Of a stretch of 64,000 bases of DNA, positions 42,690-52,800 are shown in pieces (position 1 is the first letter of the stretch; every line of letters begins with the position of its first letter). The stretch lies in the NCBI RefSeq assembly GCF_000426045.1, contig NZ_AUEP01000003.1, positions 248,001-312,000 on the forward strand, read 5' to 3'. Source of the stretch: Marmoricola sp. URHB0036. Lineage in GTDB: Bacteria; Actinomycetota; Actinomycetes; Propionibacteriales; Nocardioidaceae. Below the pieces are notes generated by a model. That model worked only from the letters and a program-made list of their open reading frames with translations. It did not search any database and was not told the DNA's origin. Both the position numbers and the translations under genes were made by a program.

Positions 42690-44162
42690 TCAGACGGGTT
42701 CCTCGATGGCCGGTTCCTCGACGGTGCGGGAGTCGGTCAGGGTGCGCGCACCGAGTGCGGTGACGACACCCACGACGACCGCCAGCAGGGCGTAGGTGAT
42801 CCGCTCGCCGTGGAAGAACGACTCGACGAGGTCGCTGCTCCAGACCCCGGGCGGGAGCTGGGTGGTGACCAGCGCGGCGATGGCGGTGCCGATGACGGCG
42901 GTGCCGATGCTGGTGCCGACCTCCTGGGCCGTGTCGTTGAGCGCCGTACCGATGGAGGTGCGGTTGCTCGGCATCGCGTCGACGAGTGCGACCGCGCAGA
43001 TCGTCATGACGGTGCGCAGCCCGATGGTCATCAGCACCATGCAGACGGCGATGGCGGCGTACCCGTGGTCGACGCCCCAGGCGAGGCCCACGAGCGACGC
43101 GGACAGGAACCCGGCGCCGACCAGGCACGCGATGCGGTGGCCGAACCGGCGCGCGAGCCATTCCGAGAACGGGGACGCAGCGATCATCGTCACGATGATC
43201 GGCAGGTTGGCCAGGCCGGCCCGCACCGGGCTCCAGCCGTAGGCGTACTGGAAGTGGAGGATCAGCCCGAACATGACGCTGGCCATCGCGATGGCCGTGC
43301 CGATCTGGGCGATCGCGGCACCGCGGACGGTGCCGTTGGAGAAGAGGTCCAGGTCCAGCATGGGTGCGGCGCTGCGGCGTTCGTGCCAGACGAAGGCGAG
43401 GCCGGCCGCGATGGCGCCGATGATCGAGGTGATGGTGATCGCGGAGACCCACCCGTGCTGGACGCCGCTGGTCAGCGAGTAGCAGGCGAGGCCGATGGCG
43501 CTGATGCTGAGTACGGCGCCGGGCAGGTCGAGCGCGTCGTCGGTAAGGTCCTCGCGCCGGTCAGCCGGTACGCCGAGCCGTACGCCGATGCACGCGATCA
43601 GCGCGATCGGGGCGTTCACGACCAGCAACCACTCCCACCGCACGTGGGCCAGGGCGGTGCCACCCAGCAGCGGGCCGAGGACGAAGCCGGACATGCCCAC
43701 GACCATCATCACGGTGATCGCGCGCATGCGCAGCGCCTTGTCGTCGAAGAGGCGGAAGACCAGCGAGTTGGTGATCGGCGCCATGGCCGCGGCGGCGATG
43801 CCGAGTGCGGCTCGGAGGGCGATCAGCTCGCCGGCCGTGGTGACTGCGATGACGCAGAGGCTGAGCAGCCCGAAGACGGCAAGCCCGACCAGCAGCACCC
43901 GGCGGCGCCCGAGCCGGTCGGCCATCGAGCCGGCGGTCAGCAGCAGTCCGCCGAAGGTCAGCGAGTAGGCGCCGGTGACCCACTGCAGTGCCGTCGTACC
44001 GCTGCCGAGGTCGCGACCGATGGTCGGCAGGGCTATCGACAGCAACGTGTTGTCGACCATCTCGACGAAGAAGGCAAGACACAGGGCGGCAAGGGGGATC
44101 CAGGCCGCGCGCAGCGACGGGTAGGTACGCGACGGGACCGGAGTCGTGAGGGTGGTGGTGAT
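42690..44162 (-). CDS. MFS transporter, DHA2 (EmrB/QacA) family, apparent AUC start
   Basis: A 14-helix drug/proton antiporter with motif A-like GSMADRLGRRRVLLVG and motif C-like VVGMSGFVLGPLLGG. The first ATG, at 44060, would cut the first helix in half. The frame continues 34 codons upstream, completing helix 1 (PLAALCLAFFVEMVDNTLLS) and ending at an AGGAGG ribosome site (44168-44173) placed 5 nt before an ATC codon (44162-44160). No ATG, GTG or TTG exists in that stretch. I therefore annotate 490 residues from ATC; 44060 is the conventional alternative. Confidence 0.85.
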   Translation of the reverse strand: MTTTLTTPVPSRTYPSLRAAWIPLAALCLAFFVEMVDNTLLSIALPTIGRDLGSGTTALQWVTGAYSLTFGGLLLTAGSMADRLGRRRVLLVGLAVFGLLSLCVIAVTTAGELIALRAALGIAAAAMAPITNSLVFRLFDDKALRMRAITVMMVVGMSGFVLGPLLGGTALAHVRWEWLLVVNAPIALIACIGVRLGVPADRREDLTDDALDLPGAVLSISAIGLACYSLTSGVQHGWVSAITITSIIGAIAAGLAFVWHERRSAAPMLDLDLFSNGTVRGAAIAQIGTAIAMASVMFGLILHFQYAYGWSPVRAGLANLPIIVTMIAASPFSEWLARRFGHRIACLVGAGFLSASLVGLAWGVDHGYAAIAVCMVLMTIGLRTVMTICAVALVDAMPSNRTSIGTALNDTAQEVGTSIGTAVIGTAIAALVTTQLPPGVWSSDLVESFFHGERITYALLAVVVGVVTALGARTLTDSRTVEEPAIEEPV

Positions 44163-44238
44163 GGTGGCCTCCTAGGGACGGCGCCGAGTTCCGATCGACG
44201 CGTGAGCGACCCTAGGTAGCGTTGGCTTCACCCCGGTT

Positions 44239-44889
44239 TCACGAAGTTTCACCGGTCTCGCCGGCGACCTCGCGGGCCCAGCCACCGTGTTCGCGGCGAG
44301 CCCAGCGCAGCGGCACCCGGCCGCTCCGCATGCCGGCCATCGCGTAGGGGTCCTTGACCGCCATCACGATGTGGCCGACCACGAGCAGCCCGACGCCGAG
44401 GGCGAACCAGTCGTGCACGAAGGTGGCACCGCTGCGCCACGACAGCGGCGCGAGGTCGGTGAAGTACATGACCACGCCCGAGATCAGGAGCACGCCGATC
44501 GAGCCGGCCGAGAGAGCAGCGTTCAGCTTCTGTCCGGCGTTGAACTTGCCCACCTCGATCGTCCCGTCGCGGCGGGTGCGCGACCGCAGCCAGGCCCAGT
44601 CGCGGGAGGTGAACCGGTTGAGCCGGCGGGCGTCGTCACGGTAGGCCCGGCTGAGGATGCCGACGAGGAGGGGGACCGGCAGCGCGAACCCGGAGTAGAC
44701 GTGGATCTGCTCGACCAGGTAGCGGTGGCCGGCGATGACCGAGATCTGCCCGTTGTAGAGGACGGCCGCCGTCAGGATGCAGACGATCATCGGGATCGCG
44801 GTGAGCCAGTGCACCCACCGTGAGCTCCGGCTGAACCGGTCGATCGTCACTCCGGTCTCCGACGGGACGCTGGTCTCAGGTGCGCTCAT
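44239..44889 (-). CDS. Cytochrome b-type membrane subunit (b561/FdnI-like)
   Basis: A 216-residue di-heme membrane protein. It has four hydrophobic helices, with candidate heme ligands in RWVHWLT (helix 1), IHVYSGF (helix 2), FVHDWFALG and VVGHIVMA (later helices). It resembles the gamma subunit of formate dehydrogenase and related quinone-linked cytochromes. The ATG overlaps the upstream molybdoenzyme gene by 14 nt, so the two form a quinone-to-molybdenum enzyme pair, as in YedYZ-like systems. Confidence 0.88.
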   Translation of the reverse strand: MSAPETSVPSETGVTIDRFSRSSRWVHWLTAIPMIVCILTAAVLYNGQISVIAGHRYLVEQIHVYSGFALPVPLLVGILSRAYRDDARRLNRFTSRDWAWLRSRTRRDGTIEVGKFNAGQKLNAALSAGSIGVLLISGVVMYFTDLAPLSWRSGATFVHDWFALGVGLLVVGHIVMAVKDPYAMAGMRSGRVPLRWARREHGGWAREVAGETGETS

Positions 44890-45661
44890 CGCCGCTTCTC
44901 CCGTTCGACCGGCCGACGAAGCCGTCGACGTCGTACCCGCGGTGCTCCCAGTAGCCAGGGATCACCGTGTCGGTGACCTCGATGCCGGAGAGCCACTTGA
45001 CGCTCTTGTAGCCGTACATCGGTGCGACGTAGAGCCGCACCGGGCCACCGTGGTTGTGGGTGACGTCGCTGCCGAGCATCTTCGTGGCGACGAGGACGTC
45101 CGGCAGCCGTGCCTGGTCGAGGGTCAGGCTGTCGGTGTAGGTGCCGTCGAACGAGGTCAGCCTCAGTGCCCGGCCCGAGGCCTGTACGCCGGCTCGGTCG
45201 AGGATCGTCGACAACCGGACCCCGCTCCAGTGCACCTGCGGCACCCGCCACCCGGTCACGCACTGGAAGTCGCGGACCAGCTCGGTCTGCGGCATCGCCT
45301 GGAGGTCGGCCAACGTCAGGGTGCTCGGGTGGTCGACCAGGCCGCTGATCGAGAGGCGGTACGTCGCCGCGTCACGCGTCGGCGCGCCACCGGTCACGGA
45401 GTAGTAGCGGAAGGTGTTGCCGACGGGCAACAGCCCCGACAGCCCGGTCGGGTCGTGGAGCTGGACCGGCGCCAGCAGCGACGTCACCGCGTCCTGCGCG
45501 CGGGTGCCGGTGACGATCCCGAGGGTGCCGAGCCCCAGCAGGCCGATCACCACCCGCCGCCCCACCGGCCGTCCAGCGTCGGACTGGTCCGGCACGGCCT
45601 CGGGGGTGAGGCTCTCGCCCGGCACGGCCTGGCCAGGTCGGCGAGCCCACCAACGGCGCAT
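44876..45661 (-). CDS. Membrane-anchored molybdopterin oxidoreductase (sulfite oxidase/MsrP fold)
   Basis: A 261-residue SUOX-fold protein. One N-terminal hydrophobic segment (about 35-52) anchors or exports it, with no obvious twin-Arg motif except GRRVV. The molybdenum-ligating Cys is in DFQCVTGW, followed by WSGVRL, SFDGTYTDSL and HGGPVRLYVAPMYGYKSVKW, the pterin pocket. It is translationally coupled to a cytochrome b subunit. It probably reduces an oxidised envelope substrate such as methionine sulfoxide, which is an inference. Confidence 0.9.
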   Translation of the reverse strand: MRRWWARRPGQAVPGESLTPEAVPDQSDAGRPVGRRVVIGLLGLGTLGIVTGTRAQDAVTSLLAPVQLHDPTGLSGLLPVGNTFRYYSVTGGAPTRDAATYRLSISGLVDHPSTLTLADLQAMPQTELVRDFQCVTGWRVPQVHWSGVRLSTILDRAGVQASGRALRLTSFDGTYTDSLTLDQARLPDVLVATKMLGSDVTHNHGGPVRLYVAPMYGYKSVKWLSGIEVTDTVIPGYWEHRGYDVDGFVGRSNGRSGDERT

Positions 45662-45705
45662 GCCTCCAACGTAACCGGCTGGCCCAGCGGGGTAGCGTCG
45701 CTGGC

Positions 45706-45909
45706 ATGAGCCGCACCGTGTCGTTGGTCGTCGGAATCCTGCTCGCGTTGCTGGGACTCCTCTGGATCCTGCAGGGCCTCGACGTCATCGGCGGCTCCGG
45801 CATGAGCGGCCACGGGGTCTGGGCCGTGATCGGGGTCGTGGTCGGTGCGATCGGGGTCTTCCTGCTCGTCCGGACCCTGCGCACGCCGCCGGTTCGAGAC
45901 GACCTCTGA
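45706..45909 (+). CDS. Small two-helix membrane protein
   Basis: A 67-residue protein with two hydrophobic helices (about 4-28 and 37-57) joined by GGSGMSGHG. No family is assigned with confidence. A leaderless ATG start is supported by TAGCGT at 45693-45698. The Imm5-like gene begins 7 nt after its stop codon, so the two are co-transcribed. Confidence 0.75.
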   Translation: MSRTVSLVVGILLALLGLLWILQGLDVIGGSGMSGHGVWAVIGVVVGAIGVFLLVRTLRTPPVRDDL

Positions 45910-45916
45910 CCAGCCC

Positions 45917-46432
45917 GTGATCCTGCCGAAGGTCCGCGACCCCCGGCTCGTGACGATCCGCCGGGGTGGCACCCTCACCGATCCCGACCATCACCTGCTC
46001 GCGGTCTGGGCCGCCGCGTGCGCCGAGCACGTGCTGCACCTGTTCGAGACGGCGCAGCCCCATGATCCACGGCCGCGCGACGCCATCGAGGCGGCCCGCG
46101 CCTGGGTGCGTGGAGAGGTCCCGATGATGCAGGCTCGTGCCTCCGGCGGCCATGCCATGGGAGCGGCCAGGGACCTGCGCGGAGCCGCGCGGCACGCGGC
46201 GTACGCCGCGGGGCAGGCGGGTGCGGTCGCCCACGTCGCCGCGCACGACCTGGGCGCCGCCGCCTACGCGATCAAGGCGGCCCGAGCGTCGGTGCCGAAA
46301 GAGCAGAGCGAGTTGACGGGACGACGCGAGCGTCAGTGGCAGTGGGACCAGCTCCCCGAGGCGATCCGCGGTCTGGTGCTCGACGACCAGCGCCGTCGCG
46401 ACGACATCTGCTGGGGCGTCTTCACGTCCTGA
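45917..46432 (+). CDS. Imm5-like putative immunity protein
   Basis: A 171-residue, mainly alpha-helical protein with Ala-rich repeats (AARDLRGAARHAAYAAGQAGAVAH). The opening LPKVRDPRLVTIRRGGTLTD and the ending QWQWDQLPEAIRGLVLDDQ follow the pattern of the Imm5/Imm-5-like group predicted to be contact-toxin immunity proteins. No toxin or secretion gene is nearby, so an immunity role is doubtful here. The GTG start lies 7 nt after the small membrane-protein gene. Confidence 0.65.
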   Translation: MILPKVRDPRLVTIRRGGTLTDPDHHLLAVWAAACAEHVLHLFETAQPHDPRPRDAIEAARAWVRGEVPMMQARASGGHAMGAARDLRGAARHAAYAAGQAGAVAHVAAHDLGAAAYAIKAARASVPKEQSELTGRRERQWQWDQLPEAIRGLVLDDQRRRDDICWGVFTS

Positions 46433-46455
46433 CCACCGGCGGGCGCCGTGGCCGA

Positions 46456-47430
46456 CTACCCGGGCGGCAACAGGCTCGCCCACGGTGGTCGCCACGGTGG
46501 GGTGCGCTGGGCCATCTCCCAGGCGAGGTCCTCGAGCGCGGGGCCCTGGTTGCTGTGGCGGACCTGGTACCAGGACGGCCAGCTGTCGAAGGCCCGCTCG
46601 AAGCGGATCACGACTCCGTCGGAGGTGACGCGGGCGAACAGCCAGGCACCTGACTCCTCGCTGGCTTCCTCCCGGTGGAGGGTCCGCAGCACGTTGGTGA
46701 GCGACCGGACCACGGGCGTGGGCAGGCGGGTGTTCAGGGGCGAGGGGATCACCGTCCCGCGGACGGCCATCACGTCGTACTCGAAGGGGACGCCGGGCCC
46801 GCTCGCGCGCGACCACTGCACCAGGATCGGCGGGCGCTGCATCAGCTCGCGATCGATGTCGAGGGTGTCGCGCATCTGGTCGTGGATCTGGTCGCGCAGG
46901 CGTGACCACACCGAGCCGCGTGACGTGCGTGGCGCCGTCGCGGCTGCCAACCGGGCGATCTCGGCCGCCTCCTCGAGGTGCTCGCCGTGGGCGTACGCCG
47001 CCAGCTCGTCCGGCGTCAGCCGGCCCTCCCGGCCGAGGGCGACGATGCGGGGGTCGACGGTCAGCAACGGGCGCAGCAGGTGGACGGCGCCCTCGTCGAC
47101 ACCGAGGGCACTGCTGTCCCACTCGTCGTGCGCGTGCCAGGCGAAGAACGTCGGCCGGCGCTCCTCGGTGGCGTCGGACAGCGCCCAGTCGGGTGCACCG
47201 CGCCTGGCGTCCGGTGGCGAGTCGGGCGCGAGTGCCGATCGGCCCCAGAGCACCGATCGGGAGCCGTGGGTCCGCTGCATCCGGAGCCAGCCGTCGGCCG
47301 AGTCGAGGGTCAGCAGCAGCTGCTTGGCATGGAACCGGCAGGCGTCGTTGCCGACCGCCCGGTGAAGGGCCGCGAGCACCACCCAGGACCACCACAGGTC
47401 CTCGGCGTCCGGCAGGTCCTCGGGCTCCAC
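46456..47430 (-). CDS. Unknown cytosolic protein
   Basis: A 324-residue protein with no signal peptide or helices and no family I can name. It is Trp-rich near both ends (DLWWSWVV; RAFDSWPSWYQVRHSNQGPALEDLAWEMAQRTPPW). The C-terminal 100 residues have an alternating strand pattern reminiscent of SUKH/YezG-type immunity folds, a weak impression only. Its stop faces the Imm5-like gene (23 nt apart) and its start lies 16 nt downstream of the spermidine-synthase-like gene, with which it is probably co-transcribed. Confidence 0.65.
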   Translation of the reverse strand: MEPEDLPDAEDLWWSWVVLAALHRAVGNDACRFHAKQLLLTLDSADGWLRMQRTHGSRSVLWGRSALAPDSPPDARRGAPDWALSDATEERRPTFFAWHAHDEWDSSALGVDEGAVHLLRPLLTVDPRIVALGREGRLTPDELAAYAHGEHLEEAAEIARLAAATAPRTSRGSVWSRLRDQIHDQMRDTLDIDRELMQRPPILVQWSRASGPGVPFEYDVMAVRGTVIPSPLNTRLPTPVVRSLTNVLRTLHREEASEESGAWLFARVTSDGVVIRFERAFDSWPSWYQVRHSNQGPALEDLAWEMAQRTPPWRPPWASLLPPG

Positions 47431-47446
47431 CGGGACATTGTGCGGC

Positions 47447-48958
47447 CTACCTGTTGTCCTCGGCGACCTGGGCCAGGGAGGCGTCCACCAGCCATTCCAC
47501 CGGTGCGCGGTCGTCGGTGTAGACCGTTCCGCCGCGCAGTCCCGTCACCAGCCGACCGGCGACGGCGCTGGCCACGGTGCCCACCTCGGCCGGCATCGGG
47601 GCCGCCAGCAGCCGGTCGGTGGGGTCGCTGTCGTAGGTGGTGCCGAGGACCATGGTGTTGGTGTCGTCGACGGGGTCGCGCCACACCCGGTCGTCCCCGA
47701 AGGAGGCGCGCAGCGTGGCCGAGAGCACCTTCTCGAGACGGTCGGACTGCGCCGGGTGCCCGACGTTGATCGCGACGGTCCCGCCCGGGGTCAGGTGGTC
47801 CCTGACCGCGTCGAAGAACTCCCGCGTGGTCAGGTAGAACGGGATGTAGGGCTGACGGTAGGCGTCGACCAGGATCGCGTCGTACCTCGTGTGCTGGGCC
47901 TGCAGCCACGGCCTCGCGTCGGCGGTGTGGGTGGTGATCGAGCGGCCGCGCAGGTCGAACAGCTTGCGGCCGACCTCGGTGACGTCCGGGTCCAGCTCGA
48001 CGGCGTCGATCTTCACGTCGGGGAAGAAGTGCGCCATCGCGCGTGCCGTCGTACCGGCTGCGCTGCCCAGGATCGCCACGCGCTTCGGCGGGTGTGCCGC
48101 GGTGAAGGGCAGCACCAGCATGTCGTCCCAGTAGCCGCCGGTCAGCCACCGGCCGGGGCGGTAGATGGAGTGCACGGCCAGGCCCTCGTTGAGCTCGAGC
48201 AGGCGCTCGCCGTCGGACTCCTCGATGACGCGGGCGTACTGGTACTCGGTCTCGCGCTCCCAGATCACCTTGCCGGAGCTGGTGTCGGACTTCGTCGTAC
48301 CGACCGGGACCACGAGCAGGCCGGCGATGACGACGCTCACGACGACGCCCGGGACCCACTGGCGACCGAGGCCGGGTACGGCGACGAGGGCGAGCACGAG
48401 CGCGAACAGCAGGAACGTCCGGTGCGTGCCGACGACCGGGATCAGCAGCAGAGCGGCCAGGAAGGTGCCGGTCAGCGAGCCGATCGTGCCGATGGCGTAC
48501 AGCCGCCCGGCGACGCGTCCGGCGTCCTCGACCTGGTCGACCTTCAGGCGCACGGCGTACGGCGAGACCATGCCCAGCAGCAGCACGGGTACGGCGATCA
48601 GCACGCCGACGCCGAGCAGCGACCCGACGAACAACCCGCCCGAGAGCTTGTCGAACGCCGTGACCGACAGGTGCAGGAACGGGCCACTGACGAACGGCAC
48701 CAGGGCGAGCATCGCGGCCGCACACACCACGCACCACGAGAGCCTGCGCAGGGTCGGGTTGCGGTCGGCTAGCCGCCCGCCGAGGGCATATCCGATGGAC
48801 AACGCGACCAGCACCGTGGCGATGGTGTTGGCCCAGACGATCGTGCTCGCCCCGAACCACGGGGCCAGCAGGCGGGCGGCGGCGATCTCGGCACCGAGGC
48901 TGGCCATGCCGACGCAGAACACGACGATCTCGAGCAGCGGCGCACGTCTCGTCGTCAC
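47447..48958 (-). CDS. Fused MFS/spermidine synthase-like protein
   Basis: A 503-residue membrane protein: six to seven helices in the first 220 residues, then a Rossmann methyltransferase-like domain of the spermidine synthase family (VAILGSAAGTTARAM, VELDPDVTEVG). The aminopropyl-acceptor loop reads DAYRQPYIPFYL rather than the DxTDP of real spermidine synthases, so the reaction is uncertain. GTG start. It is the first gene of a likely pair with the unknown gene downstream. Confidence 0.88.
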   Translation of the reverse strand: MTTRRAPLLEIVVFCVGMASLGAEIAAARLLAPWFGASTIVWANTIATVLVALSIGYALGGRLADRNPTLRRLSWCVVCAAAMLALVPFVSGPFLHLSVTAFDKLSGGLFVGSLLGVGVLIAVPVLLLGMVSPYAVRLKVDQVEDAGRVAGRLYAIGTIGSLTGTFLAALLLIPVVGTHRTFLLFALVLALVAVPGLGRQWVPGVVVSVVIAGLLVVPVGTTKSDTSSGKVIWERETEYQYARVIEESDGERLLELNEGLAVHSIYRPGRWLTGGYWDDMLVLPFTAAHPPKRVAILGSAAGTTARAMAHFFPDVKIDAVELDPDVTEVGRKLFDLRGRSITTHTADARPWLQAQHTRYDAILVDAYRQPYIPFYLTTREFFDAVRDHLTPGGTVAINVGHPAQSDRLEKVLSATLRASFGDDRVWRDPVDDTNTMVLGTTYDSDPTDRLLAAPMPAEVGTVASAVAGRLVTGLRGGTVYTDDRAPVEWLVDASLAQVAEDNR

Positions 48959-49017
48959 GCGGGAAACCTACCGGCACTCCCATGGGGGCCGGTCGAGGCC
49001 GTACGTCGCGGCAGCGC

Positions 49018-49803
49018 TCAGCCGCCGAGCCGTGGCTGGCAGCGCGGGCACCAGTACGTCGGCCGCTCCTGGCCGGTAGGACCTTGGTCGGCCTTCGAGA
49101 TGCGCGTCCCGCAGCGCAGGCACGGCCCACGTCGTCCGTAGACCCAGAGCTGCTGCCCGCGACGGCTGTCGGCCGTCGTGATCCGGGTGACGCGGTCCTT
49201 GTTGGCCTCGAGCAGTCGCTTGGCCTTCTCGACGATGAGGGGCAGGTCGGGCACGGCTGCGACCGGCGTCAACGGGTCGACCCGGCCGAGGAAGCACAGC
49301 TCGGACTTGTACACGTTGCCGACGCCGGCCAGGTTGCGTTGCTCGAGCAGCGCATCGCCGATGGGGGCATCGGGACGGGCGCGCAGGTTGGCCAGCGCGA
49401 GGTCGGGGTCCCAGTCGGGGCCGAGCAGGTCGGGGCCGAGGTGGCCGACGAGCTCGTCCTCCTTCTCGGTGCGGACGAGGTCCATCACCACCGAGAAGCC
49501 CACCGCCTCGGTGGTCGGCGTACGCAGCACCACCCGGGCGGTGTGCGCCGGGCGTCGCCACCGGGATCCGACCGGGTGCACGGCCCAGTGGCCCTCCATC
49601 TTCAGGTGGGTGTGCAGCGTGACGCCGTTGTCGAACCGGGTGAGCAGGTGCTTCCCCCGCGAGACCGTCTCGGTGACCGTCGCGCCGGTGAGGTCCTTGG
49701 TCGCCAGTGACGGGATCCGGAAGTCGCTCTTCGTCAGCACCTGCCTCGAGAGTCCCGCGTCGAGCTGGCGGGCGGCGTGGTGGACGGTGTCACCCTCAGG
49801 CAC
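49018..49803 (-). CDS. nei2: Endonuclease VIII-like DNA glycosylase
   Basis: A base-excision repair glycosylase/lyase for oxidised pyrimidines, 261 residues. MPEGDTVH at the N-terminus (processed Pro2 nucleophile, Glu3) is typical of the actinobacterial Nei2 branch. A helix-two-turn-helix (AGVGNVYKSE) and a C-terminal zinc finger with CLRCGT and CPRC follow. The start overlaps the lhr stop by 8 nt, so it is co-translated with lhr. Confidence 0.94.
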   Translation of the reverse strand: MPEGDTVHHAARQLDAGLSRQVLTKSDFRIPSLATKDLTGATVTETVSRGKHLLTRFDNGVTLHTHLKMEGHWAVHPVGSRWRRPAHTARVVLRTPTTEAVGFSVVMDLVRTEKEDELVGHLGPDLLGPDWDPDLALANLRARPDAPIGDALLEQRNLAGVGNVYKSELCFLGRVDPLTPVAAVPDLPLIVEKAKRLLEANKDRVTRITTADSRRGQQLWVYGRRGPCLRCGTRISKADQGPTGQERPTYWCPRCQPRLGG

Positions 49804-52800
49804 GGAGGCGTAGTCCTCGAGGAGTGGCGATGAAGCCGGCCGACTCCATCGCGCGGCGGAGCACCTCGGAGTCCTGTCCGAGGATGCTGGCGCCGTCGGC
49901 CTTCTCGACGACGAGACGACCCAGCGCGCCTTCGCGTACGGCGCGCCCGAGCGCCTCGATGGCGGGGGCCAGGAGCTCCTCCTCCTCGGAGAAGGTGAGC
50001 AACGTCTTCCCGCCGCGCTCGACGTAGAGCGTCAGGGTGCCGTCGACCAGCACCACGATGGCGCCGGCCTTGCGACCGGGTCGATGGCCCGACTCCTGGG
50101 GTGGCCAGGGGAGCGCGGCACCGAACGGGTTGGCCGGGTCGGTCGCAGCGAGCGCGAGGGCGGTGGGCTTCTCCGGACGGTCGCTGTCGCGCAGGTGGGT
50201 GCGCAACCGGTCGATCGCACCGGCCGTGCCGAACTGGGCTGCGCCGAGTCCTTCGACGAAGTAGCCGCGGCGGCAGCGGCCGGTCTCCTCGAAGGCCGAG
50301 AGCACCTTGTAGGCGGCGGCGAACCCGCCCGGCGTACGTTCGCTCACCACCGCGCCGCGGGTCACCACACCGTGGCGCTCGAGCAGGCTCTCGGCCACCG
50401 CGTGGGCTCGCTTGGTGGGGTCGGGCTCCCGCTCGGGCAGCAGGAACCAGCGTCCGGCGACGTCGGGGGGAGCGGCGCGGAGGGCGGTGGTCGAGAGCCG
50501 CGGCCGGGCGCCGCGCACGCGGGCCGGTGCCCGCTTCAGCCGGTGAGCGCTGCGACCTCCGCGGGTGAGGGCGCGCAGCGGGGCCAGGGTGTCGTTGCCG
50601 ACGCGACCGTCCCAGGCGAGGTCCCACAACGCAGCGGACAGTGCCTTGTCGTCGCTGGTGCCGACGGTGGAGGCGAGCTGGCGGAAGAAGTAGGCACCGC
50701 CACCCTCGAGCGCGTCGAGCACCGCCTGGTGGTCGGGACCGAGCTCGAGGTCACCGTGGTCGGGCAGCGTGAGCGGTGCGGTGTCGGCGAGGTGCAGCGA
50801 GACCCAGCCGTCCGAGCCGGGCAGTCCGCCGTGGCCGGCCCACAGCACCTCGCCGGTGGCGGTGAGCTCGTCGAGCATCGCCGGGTGGTAGTCGCGGACC
50901 CGAGCGGGCAGCACGAGCGACTCCAGCGCCGAGGCCGGCGTGGCGCAACCGGCCAGCTGCTCGACGACCGTGGCCACGCCGTCGAGCCCGCGCAGGCCGC
51001 GCCCGCCTCCCGACACGACGTGCTGCCAGGCCGGGAGGAACCTGGCGAGGGCCACCGGCTCGACCGGTTCGACCTCGTGGCGGAGACGGGCCAGCGACCG
51101 GCGCCGCAGGGAGCGGAGCACCTCGGCGTCGCACCACTCGGCCCCGGCTCCCGACGGGCGGAACTCACCTTCGAGCACCCGGCCCTGCGCCGCGAGACGA
51201 GCCAGGGTCTGCTGGCAGACCGCGACGCCGAGGCCGAGCCGGTGGGCCACCTCGGAGGCGAGGAAGGGTCCGTGGGTGCGGGCGTAGCGGCCGACCAGGT
51301 CACCGAGCGGGTCGTCGACCGGTTCGGTGAAGGCGGCCGGCACGCCGGGCGGAACGGGTACGCCGAGCCCGTCGCGGAGGCGGGCGACGTCCTCGACGAC
51401 GGCCCACCGTTCGTGGCCACCCATCAGCACGGGTACGACGCGACGGGCGTCGACCAGCAGCGAGAGCCAGTCGGTCACCTGCCCGGGAGTGGTGCAGCGA
51501 GCCTGGACCTCCTCGGTCGACAGCGGACCCAGCAGCCGCAGGAGGTCGGCGATGCCCTCGCTGTCGCGAACCCGCCGGTCCTCGGCCAGCCGTTGGAGCT
51601 CGGACTCGACCTCGGCCAGCACGTCGGGATCGAGCAGCTCGCGCAGCTCGGCCCGGCCCAGGAGCTCGGCGAGCAGGCCCTGGTCGAGGGTGAGCGCAGC
51701 GGCCCGGCGCTCGGCGATGGGGGAGTCGCCCTCGTACATGAAGGCGGCGACGTAGCCGAACAGCAACGACTGCGCGAAGGGGGAGGGCCGCTGGGTGTTG
51801 ACGTCGACCAGACGCAGCCGACGCTCGGAGATGCGCTGGTGCAGCGCCACCAGCGAGGGCAGGTCGTAGACGTCCTGGAGCACCTCGCGGACCGTCTCCA
51901 GGATGATCGGGAACGACGGGTAGCGGGCCGCCACCTCGAGCAGCTGGGCCGAGCGCTGGCGCTGCTGCCACAGCGGGGCGCGCCGACCGGGGTCGCGGCG
52001 GGGCAGCAGCAGGGCCCGCGCGGCGCACTCGCGGAAGCGCGAGGCGAACAGGGCCGACCCGCCCACTTCGGTGGTGACGATCTGCTCGATCTCGTCGGGC
52101 TCGAAGGCGATCAGCTCGGCGCCGGGCGGGTCCTGGTCGGTTTCAGGAATCCGCAGCACGATGCCGTCGTCGGTGGCCATGGCAGCCGCGTCCACGCCGT
52201 ACCGCTCGCGCAGCCGGCCGTTGATGGCCAGGGCCCACGGGGCGTGGACCGGCGTGCCGTAGGGGGAATGTACGACGAGCCGCCAGTCGCCGAGCTCGTC
52301 ACGGAAGCGCTCGACGACCAGCTGCTGGTCGTGAGGCACGGCGTTGGTCGCCTCGCGCTGCTCCTCGATCAGCGAGACCAGGTTGTCGGCCGCCCACTCG
52401 TCGAGCCCGGCGGCTGTCGCCCGGGCGATCGCCTGCTCGCGGGGCATCGCGGCCACCTCGCGGGTGAAGGCGCCGATCGCCTCGCCCAGCTCGGCCGGTC
52501 GTCCGAGGGAGTCGCCGGTCCAGAAGGGCAGCCGGCCGGGCTGCCCCGGGGCGGGGGAGACCAGCACCCGGTCGTGGGTGATGTCCTCGATGCGCCAGCT
52601 GGTGGTGCCGAGGGTGAACACGTCGCCGACGCGTGACTCGTAGACCATCTCCTCGTCGAGCTCGCCGACCCGGGACTGCTTCTCCCCGACCAGGAAGACG
52701 CCGAACAGTCCGCGGTCGGGGATGGTGCCGCCGCTGGTGACGGCCAACCGCTGCGCACCGGGTCGTCCGGTCAGCTCACCGGAGACGCGGTCCCACACCA

